From Nisaea denitrificans DSM 18348 (lineage in GTDB: Bacteria; Pseudomonadota; Alphaproteobacteria; Thalassobaculales; Thalassobaculaceae): 64,000 nucleotides of DNA. Below, piece by piece: positions 34,389 through 43,324 of the stretch (within the stretch, counting starts at the first letter, position 1; every line of letters begins with the position of its first letter). Under the pieces are notes generated by a model. It was given only the letters and a program-made list of their open reading frames with translations. It was not told where the DNA came from and searched no databases. A program made the position numbers and the translations under genes. Where the stretch lies: positions 1 to 64,000 of the forward strand of contig NZ_AUFM01000001.1 of assembly GCF_000426505.1 (NCBI RefSeq). Direction: 5' to 3'.

Positions 34389-35290
34389 ACGGTTCCGCCC
34401 TCAATCTCGACCGGGTGGTGAAGAGCTTCGATGCGCACCGTGTCGTCGACGGCGTCTCCTTCGAACTTGCGGCCGGCGAGCGGGTGGCGCTGCTCGGCCA
34501 TAATGGTGCCGGCAAGACCACCCTGTTCAAACTGATCCTGGGCTTTCTCGTGCCGGACAGCGGCGCGATCTCGGTGCTGGGAGCGGCGCCCGGATCGGCC
34601 GGAGCGCGCAACGCCGCCGCCTATCTGCCGGAGGCCGTCGCTTTCCACAAATCGCTGACCGGCGAAGAGGTCATGCGCTTTTTCGCCCGCCTGAAAGGCG
34701 CGGATCCTCGGAAAGCGATGCCTTTGCTGGACCGCGTCGGTCTCGCCGACGCCGGTCGCCGGAGCGTCGGCACCTATTCCAAGGGCATGCGCCAGCGTCT
34801 CGGTCTGGCGCAGGCGCTGATCGCCAGCCCAAGACTGGTGCTCCTCGACGAGCCGACCAGCGGTCTCGATCCGATCTCGCGGCAGAATTTTTACGAGATC
34901 GTCGAGGAGGTCGCGGCGGGCGGCACCACGGTCCTGCTGTCCTCGCACGCCCTGACGGAAGTCGAGGCCCGGACCGACCGCATCCTGATTCTCTCGCGGG
35001 GCAAGCTCGTCGCCGACGATACCTTTGCCAGCCTGCGGGCGGCGGCCCGCCTGCCAATCCGCCTCAAGGTCCAGGGCACCGAGGCGAATGTGGAAGAGAT
35101 CGCCAGCAGGCTCGGCGGGACCAGGGTCAACGGCCGGTCCGTCGAACTGATCTGCGATCCGTCAGAAAAGACCGCGCGTCTCGCCGCGATCACCGCACTC
35201 GGCCCTCTGGTGTCCGACATCGACATCAGCCTGCCCAGTCTGGACGACATATACCGCCATTTTTCCGGCGCAGACGGGAAAGGTGCCTGA
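34385..35290 (+). CDS. nosF: NosF, ABC transporter ATPase
   Basis: This 301-residue ATPase has Walker A GHNGAGKTT, signature YSKGMRQRL, Walker B LVLLDEPTSGLD and the H-loop SSHAL. It powers the NosFY transporter in CuZ assembly. The ATG overlaps the nosD stop (ATGA), and nosY follows after 3 bp. Confidence 0.95.
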   Translation: MNGSALNLDRVVKSFDAHRVVDGVSFELAAGERVALLGHNGAGKTTLFKLILGFLVPDSGAISVLGAAPGSAGARNAAAYLPEAVAFHKSLTGEEVMRFFARLKGADPRKAMPLLDRVGLADAGRRSVGTYSKGMRQRLGLAQALIASPRLVLLDEPTSGLDPISRQNFYEIVEEVAAGGTTVLLSSHALTEVEARTDRILILSRGKLVADDTFASLRAAARLPIRLKVQGTEANVEEIASRLGGTRVNGRSVELICDPSEKTARLAAITALGPLVSDIDISLPSLDDIYRHFSGADGKGA

Positions 35291-35293
35291 AAC

Positions 35294-36124
35294 ATGTTCA
35301 CCCGCATTCTCACCATCGCGGCCCAGGAAATCCGCATCGGCCTGCGCAATCGCTGGATCCTGCTTTCGGCGGTGATCCTGTCGGCGTTTTCGCTGGCTCT
35401 GGCGCTTCTCGGCTCGGCCCCGGCCGGCACGCTCGGGATCGACCGCATGACCGTTACAGTAGCCTCGCTGGCGACGCTATCCGTCTATCTGGTGCCGCTG
35501 ATCGCGTTGCTGCTTGCCTTCGATTCCGTCGCCGGCGAGATCGACCGAGGGACGCTGCTACTGGTGTTTTCCTGCCCGATTTCGCGCGGCGAATTCCTGG
35601 TCGGCAAGGCGGTCGGCCATCTCGCCGTACTGGCTCTGGCCCTGGTCTTCGGCTATGGCGCCACGTCGGCACTTCTGTTCGCGAGCGGCGCCGGTTCGGC
35701 GACCGGGCTGATCGATTTCCTGCGCCTGATCGCGACCTCGGCGTTGCTGGGTCTTGCCTTTCTCGCGGTCGGCTACGTGCTCAGCGCGCTGACCCGTCAG
35801 GCCACCACGGCGGCAGCCCTGGCCGTCGGCGTCTGGCTTCTCCTCGTCGTGCTCTATGATCTCGCGCTGCTCGGAGCGCTGGTCGCTGACGCCGAAGGCT
35901 TCTTTGCCGCGAAGGCGCTGCCATTCGCCATTCTTTTCAACCCGGCTGACGCGTTCCGTCTCTTCAACCTCTCCGCGCTCGGGGCCAGCGACCTTGTCGG
36001 CGGCATGGCTGGGGTGTCGGAAAATCTGCCGTTCGCGCCCGCCGCCGCGCTCGCGGCCATGGCTGCTTTCACAATTTTGACACTCTCGCTCGCCGTCGCA
36101 CTTGTCCGGAGGATCTCGCCATGA
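35294..36124 (+). CDS. nosY: NosY, ABC transporter permease
   Basis: This 276-residue protein has six membrane helices of the ABC-2 type (LRNRWILLSAVILSAFSLALAL, then EIDRGTLLLVFSCPISRGEF, the conserved coupling region). It is the permease of NosDFY. Starts just after nosF and overlaps nosL by 4 bp. Confidence 0.95.
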   Translation: MFTRILTIAAQEIRIGLRNRWILLSAVILSAFSLALALLGSAPAGTLGIDRMTVTVASLATLSVYLVPLIALLLAFDSVAGEIDRGTLLLVFSCPISRGEFLVGKAVGHLAVLALALVFGYGATSALLFASGAGSATGLIDFLRLIATSALLGLAFLAVGYVLSALTRQATTAAALAVGVWLLLVVLYDLALLGALVADAEGFFAAKALPFAILFNPADAFRLFNLSALGASDLVGGMAGVSENLPFAPAAALAAMAAFTILTLSLAVALVRRISP

Positions 36125-36720
36125 TGCCTCGCCTCGCTCTTCTGTTCGTTCTCGTGCTCGCCGTTGCCGGCTGCAAGGAGGAGGCCGCGTCCGTGAAGCC
36201 GGCGCCGGTCCAGCTCACCCTGGAGGCGGCAGGCCATTATTGTCAGATGACCGTGCTCGAGCATGACGGCCCGAAGGCGCAGATTCATCTTGCCGGCAAC
36301 AGCCATCCCTTCTGGTTCACCCAGGTTCGTGACGCGGTGGCCTTCACCCGTCTGCCGGAGGAGCCGAAGGATTATGTCGCAATCTACGTGAACGACATGG
36401 CCAAGGCCGAAAGCTGGGCCCAGCCCGGCACCGCGAACTGGATCGATGCCGAGGCGGCCTGGTTCGTCATCGGCAGCCGCCAGCTCGGCGGCATGGGGGC
36501 GCCGGAAGCGATTCCGTTCGGCACGCGCGCGGCGGCAGATGCCTTCGTGAGCGAAAATGGCGGCGCGGTCGTGCGCTTCGGAGAGATTCCCTCCGAATAT
36601 GTCCTCGCTCCCGTGGACTCGGGGAATCCGGGCGCCCCGATGTCACGCTCCGAGCCCGCCGGGGGCGGTCACGCTACCGGAATGCATCACGCCGCATATG
36701 CGGGAGAGGTAAAGCCATGA
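36121..36720 (+). CDS. nosL: NosL, copper-chaperone lipoprotein
   Basis: This 199-residue lipoprotein has lipobox LAVAGC (C18) and the NosL Cu(I) motif AGHYCQMTV (C-x-M), followed by HPFWFTQVRDAVAF. NosL gives Cu(I) to NosZ during CuZ/CuA assembly. The C-terminal tail is longer than typical and His/Met-rich (HATGMHHAAYAG), which could add copper-binding capacity. Overlaps both nosY and nosX by 4 bp. Confidence 0.93.
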   Translation: MMPRLALLFVLVLAVAGCKEEAASVKPAPVQLTLEAAGHYCQMTVLEHDGPKAQIHLAGNSHPFWFTQVRDAVAFTRLPEEPKDYVAIYVNDMAKAESWAQPGTANWIDAEAAWFVIGSRQLGGMGAPEAIPFGTRAAADAFVSENGGAVVRFGEIPSEYVLAPVDSGNPGAPMSRSEPAGGGHATGMHHAAYAGEVKP

Positions 36721-37715
36721 GCATGTCACAGGGCGCCGCGGGTCTGTCCCGTCGCCGGTTTCTCGCGATCTCGGCAGCCGCGGCCGGACTGGCTGCGGTC
36801 CCGCTCGCCGCGCGTGCCAGCGTGCCGGTCCGGCGTTGGCAGGGCATCGCTCTCGGAGCGGCCGCCGAGATCCGTCTGGCGCATCAGGACAAGGCGGCAG
36901 CGGAGCGGATCTTCGCCCGCGTTGAGCGGGAGATCCGCCGCCTGGAGTCGATTTTCAGTCTTTACCGGCCGGAAAGCGCGCTCTCGCGCCTCAATCAGGA
37001 TGGCCGGCTCGACGCGCCACCGCTCGACCTGGTCGAGCTTCTCACACTCTGTCACCGTCTGCATGGCGTCACCGGTGGGGCGTTCGATCCGTCGGTACAG
37101 CCGCTCTGGCAGGCCTATGCGGAAGGCTTCGCAGCGTCTGAGAAAGGGCCGGAAGAAGCGGCAATCAAAGCGGCTCGCAGTATGTTGGGTTTCGATGCGG
37201 TTGCGAGCGGCACGGATCAGATCCGCTTCCCGCGCGCCGGCATGGCGCTTACCCTGAACGGCATCGCCCAGGGCTTCGTCACCGACCGCGTCTCTGTTTT
37301 GCTGGAGAGCGAAGGCATGACCGATGTCCTGGCCGATCTCGGAGAGATCCGGGCCACCGGATCGGACGGTGGCGGAGACGGCTGGCGGGTCACTCTCGAT
37401 CCGGAGCGTTCCGGCTCCGCGACCGGCAAGCTCGGCCTTCGCAACCGGGCCGTCGCAAGCTCGGCATGTCTTGGCACCACCTTCGATGCCGCCGGCCGTG
37501 TCGGGCATATCCTCGATCCGCGTTCCGGACTCCCCGCGCGCGCGGAACTCGCCGCGGCAAGCGTGATCGCGGAGAATGCGGCGCTGGCGGACGGGCTCTC
37601 GACGGCGGCGCTTGTCTGCGGACGTGATGCGCTGGCGGGGGTTCTAAAGGCGTTTCCGAGCGTCTCCGCCCGACTGATCGATATGTCGGGCAAAGTCGAA
37701 TGGCTCCGCGGCTGA
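36717..37715 (+). CDS. nosX: NosX, FAD:protein FMN transferase (ApbE family)
   Basis: This 332-residue protein has a Tat signal (LSRRRFLAISAAAAG) and ApbE motifs: ESIFSLYRPESALSRLN, TGGAFDPSVQPLW, LNGIAQGFVTDRV and GHILDPRSGLP. NosX attaches FMN covalently to NosR. It is last in nosRZDFYLX and converges on the Crp/Fnr gene 17 bp away. Confidence 0.93.
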   Translation: MSMSQGAAGLSRRRFLAISAAAAGLAAVPLAARASVPVRRWQGIALGAAAEIRLAHQDKAAAERIFARVEREIRRLESIFSLYRPESALSRLNQDGRLDAPPLDLVELLTLCHRLHGVTGGAFDPSVQPLWQAYAEGFAASEKGPEEAAIKAARSMLGFDAVASGTDQIRFPRAGMALTLNGIAQGFVTDRVSVLLESEGMTDVLADLGEIRATGSDGGGDGWRVTLDPERSGSATGKLGLRNRAVASSACLGTTFDAAGRVGHILDPRSGLPARAELAAASVIAENAALADGLSTAALVCGRDALAGVLKAFPSVSARLIDMSGKVEWLRG

Positions 37716-37732
37716 CACCGCCGTCCGGAAGA

Positions 37733-38449
37733 TCAGCCCCGGGAGCGCAGGATCTCGGCGCGCTCCTGCTCGAAGAAATCTCGCAGGATCTCGACGTCGC
37801 TGATCGTCGCCATGTTCTGTTTGACCCGTACGCCGTATTCCCGAAGCCGCAGGAAGGCGCGGGAAAGGCTTTCCGGCTTCATGCCGAGGTGCCCCGCGAT
37901 CAACGCCTTGTCATATGGCAGGACAATCGTGCAGGCCCCGGTGTCCACAGGCGCCAGAGAGAGCAGAAACTCAGCCAGTCTCTGGGCCCCCGTATGGGCC
38001 TTGAGCTGCTGGACCTGGTGGACCAGTCCGTGAAGATGCTGAGAGAGTGACGCGAGCATTTTCAGACCGATCTCGGGGGCACTGCGAATCACATCCGGCA
38101 GGCGCCGTGTTGGAATAATCAGGATCCGTGTGTCCGTGACGCTCTCGGCACTGGCGGGATAGACGCCGGACGTAAAAGCGACTGCCTCCGCGAAGCTCTG
38201 ACCGCGCGTGAACACGCCGACCACTGCCTCTCCGCCGGAATGAGTCAGACGGTATATTTTTACCCATCCCTCCAGGATGATGAAGAAAGCAGACGCTGGG
38301 TCTCCCTGCATGAACAGGGTCTCGTTGCGTCCCATTGACTTGACTGCGGCTTCGGCCAGCAGCGTCGTGAGGGCGCCTTCGCTCAGGTCTTTGAAGAGCG
38401 AAGCCTGCCGGATAAGGGCGGTGTCTTCCGGAGAGAACTTGATTGTCAT
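37733..38449 (-). CDS. Crp/Fnr-family regulator (DNR/NnrR-like)
   Basis: This 238-residue protein has a cyclic-nucleotide-type sensor domain (residues 15-125, GDPASAFFIILEGWVKIY), a long dimer helix and a winged helix (LIAGHLGMKPESLSRAFLRL). The Fe-S cysteine cluster of true FNR is absent. DNR/NnrR proteins sense NO through haem and activate nos, nir and nor promoters at TTGAT-N4-ATCAA boxes; three such boxes exist in this window. Convergent with nosX. Haem ligation cannot be judged from the sequence. Confidence 0.85.
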   Translation of the reverse strand: MTIKFSPEDTALIRQASLFKDLSEGALTTLLAEAAVKSMGRNETLFMQGDPASAFFIILEGWVKIYRLTHSGGEAVVGVFTRGQSFAEAVAFTSGVYPASAESVTDTRILIIPTRRLPDVIRSAPEIGLKMLASLSQHLHGLVHQVQQLKAHTGAQRLAEFLLSLAPVDTGACTIVLPYDKALIAGHLGMKPESLSRAFLRLREYGVRVKQNMATISDVEILRDFFEQERAEILRSRG

Positions 38450-38707
38450 AAGGCCACCTGAAGATCATGGTGCATCGACGCTGGTTCTAGAGCCAGAGTT
38501 CACCGCGATCCAGATGTATATCCGCTTTACTCTGGAACCCGACAGGCTAAGAACCCAAGACTTGAACTATTCTGGCGTGTTTGATGCTCAGTAGATATTT
38601 GCTGATTTGAAACGAGATCCGGTCTCGACCCCTCAGCCGGGATGTGATTGCAAGTGTCGGGGAGGTACAAGCCCAGCAGAACACCGGTCCATGTTGCGTC
38701 AGCGAAC

Positions 38708-38734
38708 GACCGCTTCCCACCCGAAGCGGGCAGT
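38708..38734 (+). repeat. Flanking repeat, right copy
   Basis: GACCGCTTCCCACCC (38708-38722), one base, then AAGCGGGCAGT (38724-38734); forms a CCGCTT/AAGCGG hairpin. Exact arms recur at 23582-23645 on the other side of the NO/N2O block in the same orientation. Confidence 0.55.
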
Positions 38735-38742
38735 GGTGCTGC

Positions 38743-38841
38743 GCGATAGGGATCGTTTCGGCATGGGCGGAGACCCGCTTGCGGGGCTCCGCGGAGCGAC
38801 CGAAGGACGCGGAATAGAGCCCGGACCCAACGGGGATCGCC
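38743..38841. repeat. R2 element, copy A
   Basis: Starts GCGATAGGGATCG, includes ATGGGCGGAGACCCGC-TT-GCGGGGCTCC and ends with AATAGAGCC through GGGATCGCC. It matches copy B at 57158-57248; a 3' part recurs at 55079-55114. The hairpin CCCGC-TT-GCGGG corresponds to CACGC-TT-GCGTG in copy B, a compensatory change. It lies between the Crp/Fnr gene and the YHS ATPase promoter; the rest of the 38450-39012 interval holds no gene. Confidence 0.55.
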
Positions 38842-39012
38842 AAACAAGCCCGGATAAGATCGAAACTTATAACGTCATAACACTTTGATAATACTATTAA
38901 TTTTATAAAAACTTCTCATAATTTAAGCATGCAGCCCACAGTTGAGGCATGTTCTTACAGCTGCCACCACAAACCATCGATCTAACTATCTAAAAAATTC
39001 CCATCATATCTC

Positions 39013-39043
39013 TTGACCCTCCACCAACTGGAAGGACCAGAGT
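39013..39043 (+). promoter_or_regulatory. CueR-type promoter of YHS-domain ATPase
   Basis: -35 TTGACC (39013-39018), a 19-bp spacer holding CCTCC-N7-GGAAGG, and a weak -10 CAGAGT (39038-39043). CueR operators read CCTTCC-N7-GGAAGG, so one arm base differs. The 19-bp spacer is typical of MerR-family activation. The cueR gene lies in the same operon (41616). The TTG at 39013, which could be taken as a start codon, is this -35 box. Confidence 0.7.
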
Positions 39044-39084
39044 CAATTATCATCAAACTAAATAGATCTGGAAGCGAGCTGACT

Positions 39085-41556
39085 ATGGTCAATTTGTCGT
39101 CAGAAACGCGGAGTTCCGGGAAGACGATTGTTACCCGGGATCCGGTGTGCGGCATGATTGTCGAGCATAGAAAAGATGATCTGACACTCAATCATGCGGG
39201 TCACCTGTATCACTTTTGCAATCCAAAATGCCTGACCAAGTTCCAGTCCGACCCCGAGAGTTATCTGAGGAGCGAGGACCCGGTCTGCGGCATGTCGGTT
39301 GACCACTCCAGTGCCGCGCATATGCAAAAACATGGCGGGGAGAAATTTTATTTCTGCTCGTCCTTGTGCGAAGACAAATTCCTGGCAGCTCCCGATACTT
39401 ATATGACCGGCAGGCCAGCGCATGAGCCGATGCCGGAAGATACCCTCTTCACCTGTCCGATGGATCCAGAGATCATTCAAGAAGGCCCCGGAGACTGTCC
39501 GATCTGCGGCATGGCGCTTGAACCGTTGTTGCCCTCGGCCGACGCGGGCCCAAACCCTGAACTGATCGATTTCACCAAGCGATTCTGGGTTGGTGCGATC
39601 CTGACTCTACCCGTTCTGGTTTTGGCCATGGGGCCGCACTTAGGCATACCGGTTCGCGAATGGCTCGGCGAACAGATGGCGAGTTGGGCTGAACTCGTTC
39701 TGGCAACGCCGGTCATACTCTGGTCCGGCTGGCCATTTTTCGTGCGTGGCTGGAAATCGTTCCTCTCCCGAAACCTGAACATGTTTTCCCTGATCGCACT
39801 CGGTGTCGGGGCGGCATATGGTTTCAGTTTGATTGCAACGATTCTGCCACAGACGTTCCCCGATGGCTTCAGAAACAGTGACGGGTCGGTCGGTGTCTAT
39901 TACGAGGCCGGAGCGGTCATCGTGATTCTGGTTCTACTCGGTCAGATCATGGAACTGTCCGCTCGAGAAAAGACGTCGGGAGCAATCAAAGCCCTGCTGA
40001 GCCTTGCGGCAAAGACTGCGATCATTGTCCGGGACGATGGAACAGAGGAAGAGATTGATCTTGATCAAGTGGTCGTCGGCAACCGGTTACGCGTCCGACC
40101 GGGAGAAAAGGTTCCCGTCGATGGCGTCGTCCATGAAGGTCGCACATCGATTGACGAGTCGATGATCTCCGGCGAGTCTATTCCCACGGAGAAATCATCC
40201 GGAGACACCGTGACCGGCGCGACGATCAACCAGTCGGGTTCGATCATCATGGAAGCGCGGCGCGTCGGCAAGGACACCCTGCTCAGCCAAATCGTCGACA
40301 TGGTGAGTCAGGCGCAACGCAGCAGAGCGCCGATTCAGCGGCTAGCTGACACCGTGGCCGGATGGTTTGTCCCTGCTGTCATCTTGATAGCGGCCACGGC
40401 TTTTGCTGCTTGGTCAATATGGGGCCCGCCGCCGGCCATGGCCTATGCATTGGTTGTCGCCGTTTCGGTGCTGATCATTGCTTGCCCCTGTGCGCTCGGG
40501 CTCGCAACGCCGATGTCCATCATGACTGCGACGGGCCGAGGCGCAGAAGCTGGCGTGCTTATCAAGAACGCCGAGGCTCTCGAACGGTTTTCCGCTGTCT
40601 CTATACTGGTTGTGGACAAGACGGGCACTCTGACCGAGGGGCGCCCAAAGCTGGTTGCTGTGGAAACTGCGGAAGGATTTGACGAAACTGAGCTTCTGAC
40701 GCTCGCGGCAAGCCTGGAGCGCGGCTCGGAACACCCCCTTGCCGAGGCCATCGTGAAGGGCGCAAAGGAAAGAGGTCTTACTCTACGCTCTGTCGGTGAG
40801 TTTGAAGCAATCACGGGTATGGGGGTGGTCGGCAGTATCGACGGAACTGAGGTCGCTCTCGGCAACGAAAGACTTCTTTCAAAACGAAACATTGAAACCG
40901 GAGAACTGGGCGAGGCGATCAAGGCCCGTCAAAATGACGGCGAGACAGTGATGTTCGTCGTAATTGACAAAAAGGCGGCCGGTCTTATCGCAGTGGCAGA
41001 CCCGATAAAGGAAACTACACCGGCAGCACTCAAGGCGCTGCGGGATGCCGGGCTACGGATTCTTATGGCGACAGGCGACAACGCCAGGACCGCGAAAGCG
41101 GTCGCCGATCGCCTTGGAATTGCGGAGTTTCGCGCTGATGTCTTGCCGGAAGACAAGGTCAACATCGTCCGGGAGCACCAAGGGCAGGGCCAAAAGGTTG
41201 CAATGGCTGGCGACGGTGTGAACGACGCGCCGGCGCTGGCACAGGCGGATGTCGGCATTGCGATGGGTACCGGAGCCGATGTTGCAATCGAGAGCGCTGG
41301 ATTCACGCTGGTAAAGGGCGATCTACAGGGCATCGTACGAGCGCGTCACCTGTCGACGGCGACGATGCGAAATATCCGTCAAAACCTGTTCTTTGCCTTT
41401 ATCTACAACGCAGCCGGCGTGCCGATCGCTGCGGGTGTGCTCTATCCTGTTTTTGGGATTCTGTTGTCTCCAATCCTTGCGGCGGCGGCCATGAGCCTTT
41501 CGTCGCTTTCCGTGGTCGGCAACGCGCTGCGTCTCAAACGAGTCCGGCTAAAGTAA
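39085..41556 (+). CDS. Copper/silver P-type ATPase with two YHS domains
   Basis: This 823-residue P1B-type ATPase has an unusual metal-binding N terminus: YHS domain 1 (DPVCGM, HFCNPKC, residues 19-49), YHS domain 2 (DPVCGM, YFCSSLC, 65-95) and a heavy-metal-binding zinc-ribbon-like motif (FTCPMDPEI through [10 protein letters not shown], 122-147). The pump core has [19 protein letters not shown] and [12 protein letters not shown]. The CPC motif indicates Cu(I)/Ag(I). The ATG at 39085 is preferred because the promoter lies at 39013-39043. It is followed by cueR. Confidence 0.9.
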   Translation: MVNLSSETRSSGKTIVTRDPVCGMIVEHRKDDLTLNHAGHLYHFCNPKCLTKFQSDPESYLRSEDPVCGMSVDHSSAAHMQKHGGEKFYFCSSLCEDKFLAAPDTYMTGRPAHEPMPEDTLFTCPMDPEIIQEGPGDCPICGMALEPLLPSADAGPNPELIDFTKRFWVGAILTLPVLVLAMGPHLGIPVREWLGEQMASWAELVLATPVILWSGWPFFVRGWKSFLSRNLNMFSLIALGVGAAYGFSLIATILPQTFPDGFRNSDGSVGVYYEAGAVIVILVLLGQIMELSAREKTSGAIKALLSLAAKTAIIVRDDGTEEEIDLDQVVVGNRLRVRPGEKVPVDGVVHEGRTSIDESMISGESIPTEKSSGDTVTGATINQSGSIIMEARRVGKDTLLSQIVDMVSQAQRSRAPIQRLADTVAGWFVPAVILIAATAFAAWSIWGPPPAMAYALVVAVSVLIIACPCALGLATPMSIMTATGRGAEAGVLIKNAEALERFSAVSILVVDKTGTLTEGRPKLVAVETAEGFDETELLTLAASLERGSEHPLAEAIVKGAKERGLTLRSVGEFEAITGMGVVGSIDGTEVALGNERLLSKRNIETGELGEAIKARQNDGETVMFVVIDKKAAGLIAVADPIKETTPAALKALRDAGLRILMATGDNARTAKAVADRLGIAEFRADVLPEDKVNIVREHQGQGQKVAMAGDGVNDAPALAQADVGIAMGTGADVAIESAGFTLVKGDLQGIVRARHLSTATMRNIRQNLFFAFIYNAAGVPIAAGVLYPVFGILLSPILAAAAMSLSSLSVVGNALRLKRVRLK

Positions 41557-41615
41557 GGCTACGTGGCACCTTACTGGGCCGCACACATCCGGCGCTTACA
41601 GCTCGTGAGGAAAAA

Positions 41616-42041
41616 ATGAGCATTCTCAAGAATATAGGTCAAGCATCAAGAGCGTCGAACCTGCCGGTCAAGACAATCCGCTACTACGAGGATATCGGTT
41701 TGGTTGTGGCTCCACGCTCCGAGAACGGTTACCGGCAGTATGGAGACATCGAGATCCACAAATTGCGCTTTGTTCAAAGAGCCCGGAGTCTTGGTTTCTG
41801 CGTCGATGATTGTCGAACGCTTCTGTCGCTTTATGAGGACTCGGGGAGGAGCAGTGCCGACGTGAAGAGACTTGCCCAGAAAAACCTGGATGAGATCGAG
41901 GTGAAGATCGTCGAATTGAGAAATCTCCGTGAGGTTCTTGTTCACCTTCTCGATCATTGCGCTGGGGACGATCGCCCTGAATGTCCGATTATCAACGATC
42001 TTTCCGGCGACGGTAGCTCCGGGAACCTTATACGTCACTAA
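41616..42041 (+). CDS. cueR: Copper-sensing regulator CueR
   Basis: This 141-residue MerR-family protein has winged helix ASNLPVKTIRYYEDIGLV and the two Cu(I)-binding cysteines of CueR, C115 and C123 in HCAGDDRPECPII. The short metal loop distinguishes it from MerR at 18563. It is 59 bp downstream of the YHS ATPase. Three promoters in the window have CueR-like dyads with 19-bp spacers, and this is the only CueR seen. Confidence 0.92.
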   Translation: MSILKNIGQASRASNLPVKTIRYYEDIGLVVAPRSENGYRQYGDIEIHKLRFVQRARSLGFCVDDCRTLLSLYEDSGRSSADVKRLAQKNLDEIEVKIVELRNLREVLVHLLDHCAGDDRPECPIINDLSGDGSSGNLIRH

Positions 42042-42066
42042 GCTCACGCACACGGGAGGACAAAAC

Positions 42067-42375
42067 ATGCTAATCCGACAAGGTATCTGCAGCCTAACTG
42101 CTTTAGCTGGATCAGCGGCCCTCGCGCGCACCGCGACAGCAGCTCCAGGCGACGGTTTCTACGGCGAACACATGATGTACGGCGGCTGGTTCATGGGGCC
42201 ATTCATGATGCTGGTCGCGCTTGGACTGATCATTGTCGCAATTGTTGTCGTCAGCCGCTTGTTCGGGTCTGGAAGCAGTGCCGGCTCCGCCTTGCGCATC
42301 CTTGAAGAGCGTTTCGCACGAGGGGAAATCGACAGAGAAGAGTTCGAGGATCGAAAGAAGGCACTTTCGCGGTGA
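42067..42375 (+). CDS. SHOCT-domain membrane protein
   Basis: This 102-residue protein has a signal peptide, a Met/His segment (GEHMMYGGWFMGPFMM), one membrane helix (residues 46-64) and a C-terminal SHOCT motif (LRILEERFARGEIDREEFEDRKKAL). SHOCT motifs are short oligomerisation or interaction helices. Strong GGGAGG ribosome-binding site. Overlaps the cytochrome downstream (GTGA). Related in position to the 46-aa Met-rich peptide before the paralogous cytochrome at 6232. Confidence 0.8.
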   Translation: MLIRQGICSLTALAGSAALARTATAAPGDGFYGEHMMYGGWFMGPFMMLVALGLIIVAIVVVSRLFGSGSSAGSALRILEERFARGEIDREEFEDRKKALSR

Positions 42376-42851
42376 AGGCCCGAAACATCGTACTCGGGGC
42401 CGCTGCGATCGTCGCGATTATCGGAACCGGCTTGGCCGCTTTTTATTGGCAGGGACAGAACAATACGTCGGCCCCCGCGTTGGATACCAACAATCCGGAG
42501 CTCGTGACCGCCGGGAAAATTATCTACGCCGAAAATTGCGCAGTTTGCCACGGACATAATCTGGAGGGGCAGCCGTCCTGGAGACAAAGAAGAGCGGACG
42601 GGCGGCTACCCGCACCGCCTCACGATAAGAGCGGCCATACGTGGCATCACCCGGATCGCATCATCTTCGAACTGACAAAATTCGGTCCGACCGTTTTGGT
42701 GGGTAACGGATACGAGAGCGACATGCCCGGCTTTGACGAGATCCTCGACGATCGAAGCATCGTTGCCGTGCTGTCTTTCATCAAGAGTACCTGGCCACGG
42801 GAAATTCAGCAAAGGCAACAGAAAGTCACGCGTTCGGACAAGGGAGAATAG
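42372..42851 (+). CDS. Mono-haem c-type cytochrome
   Basis: This 159-residue protein starts at a GTG overlapping the SHOCT gene stop. It has an N-terminal anchor, CAVCH haem site (56-60), HNLEGQPSWRQR, APPHDKSGHTWHH and YESDMPGF with a candidate axial Met. It is a clear paralog of the cytochrome at 6232-6717. Copper-associated cytochrome c, probably electron transfer in the periplasm. Confidence 0.88.
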   Translation: MKARNIVLGAAAIVAIIGTGLAAFYWQGQNNTSAPALDTNNPELVTAGKIIYAENCAVCHGHNLEGQPSWRQRRADGRLPAPPHDKSGHTWHHPDRIIFELTKFGPTVLVGNGYESDMPGFDEILDDRSIVAVLSFIKSTWPREIQQRQQKVTRSDKGE

Positions 42852-42852
42852 T

Positions 42853-43218
42853 ATGCGAGTCCTTACATCGACTGCGATTGCGTTATTGGTTCTGTCCACT
42901 TCCGCATGGAGCCAGGAGGTCAGACAACCAGACCTGAAAGGCGCGGCAGTATTTGGGAAAATCGCTTACGACAAATTCTGCGCAGCATGCCATGGAATAA
43001 ATGGCGTGGGGACCGACAAGGGTCCTCCATTCCTGCATCGTGTATATGCGGCGGGCCACCATAGCGACGAATCCTTCTATCTCGCAGCCCTGCGCGGCGC
43101 ACGAGCCCATCATTGGCGGTTCGGAGATATGAAGCCCGTTAATGGCGTGACCGAGAAGCAAGTCGAGATGATCGTTAAGTACGTTCGCGCTCTGCAACTT
43201 GCAAACGGGATCCGGTGA
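42853..43218 (+). CDS. Small c-type cytochrome
   Basis: This 121-residue protein has a signal peptide (ending AWSQ), one CAACH site (43-47) and a Met in WRFGDMKPVNGV. It starts 1 bp after the stop of the preceding cytochrome, so the two should be co-translated and may work as a pair. Confidence 0.88.
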   Translation: MRVLTSTAIALLVLSTSAWSQEVRQPDLKGAAVFGKIAYDKFCAACHGINGVGTDKGPPFLHRVYAAGHHSDESFYLAALRGARAHHWRFGDMKPVNGVTEKQVEMIVKYVRALQLANGIR

Positions 43219-43259
43219 GAGAATGGGGGGTAGCGAAAGTGTTTCTGTACGCTTTCTTC

Positions 43260-43273
43260 TTGATCTGGATCAA
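43260..43273 (+). promoter_or_regulatory. Perfect FNR/DNR box
   Basis: TTGATCTGGATCAA, an exact TTGAT-N4-ATCAA palindrome. Its centre at 43266.5 predicts a class II start near 43308, 5 bp before an AGGAAG ribosome-binding site and 17 bp before the ATG at 43325. The geometry is ideal for activation of the next gene. Confidence 0.7.
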
Positions 43274-43324
43274 GGCACCAAACGCTGAGATTGTCCAAGT
43301 TACTCGAAAATAGGAAGATAGAGA

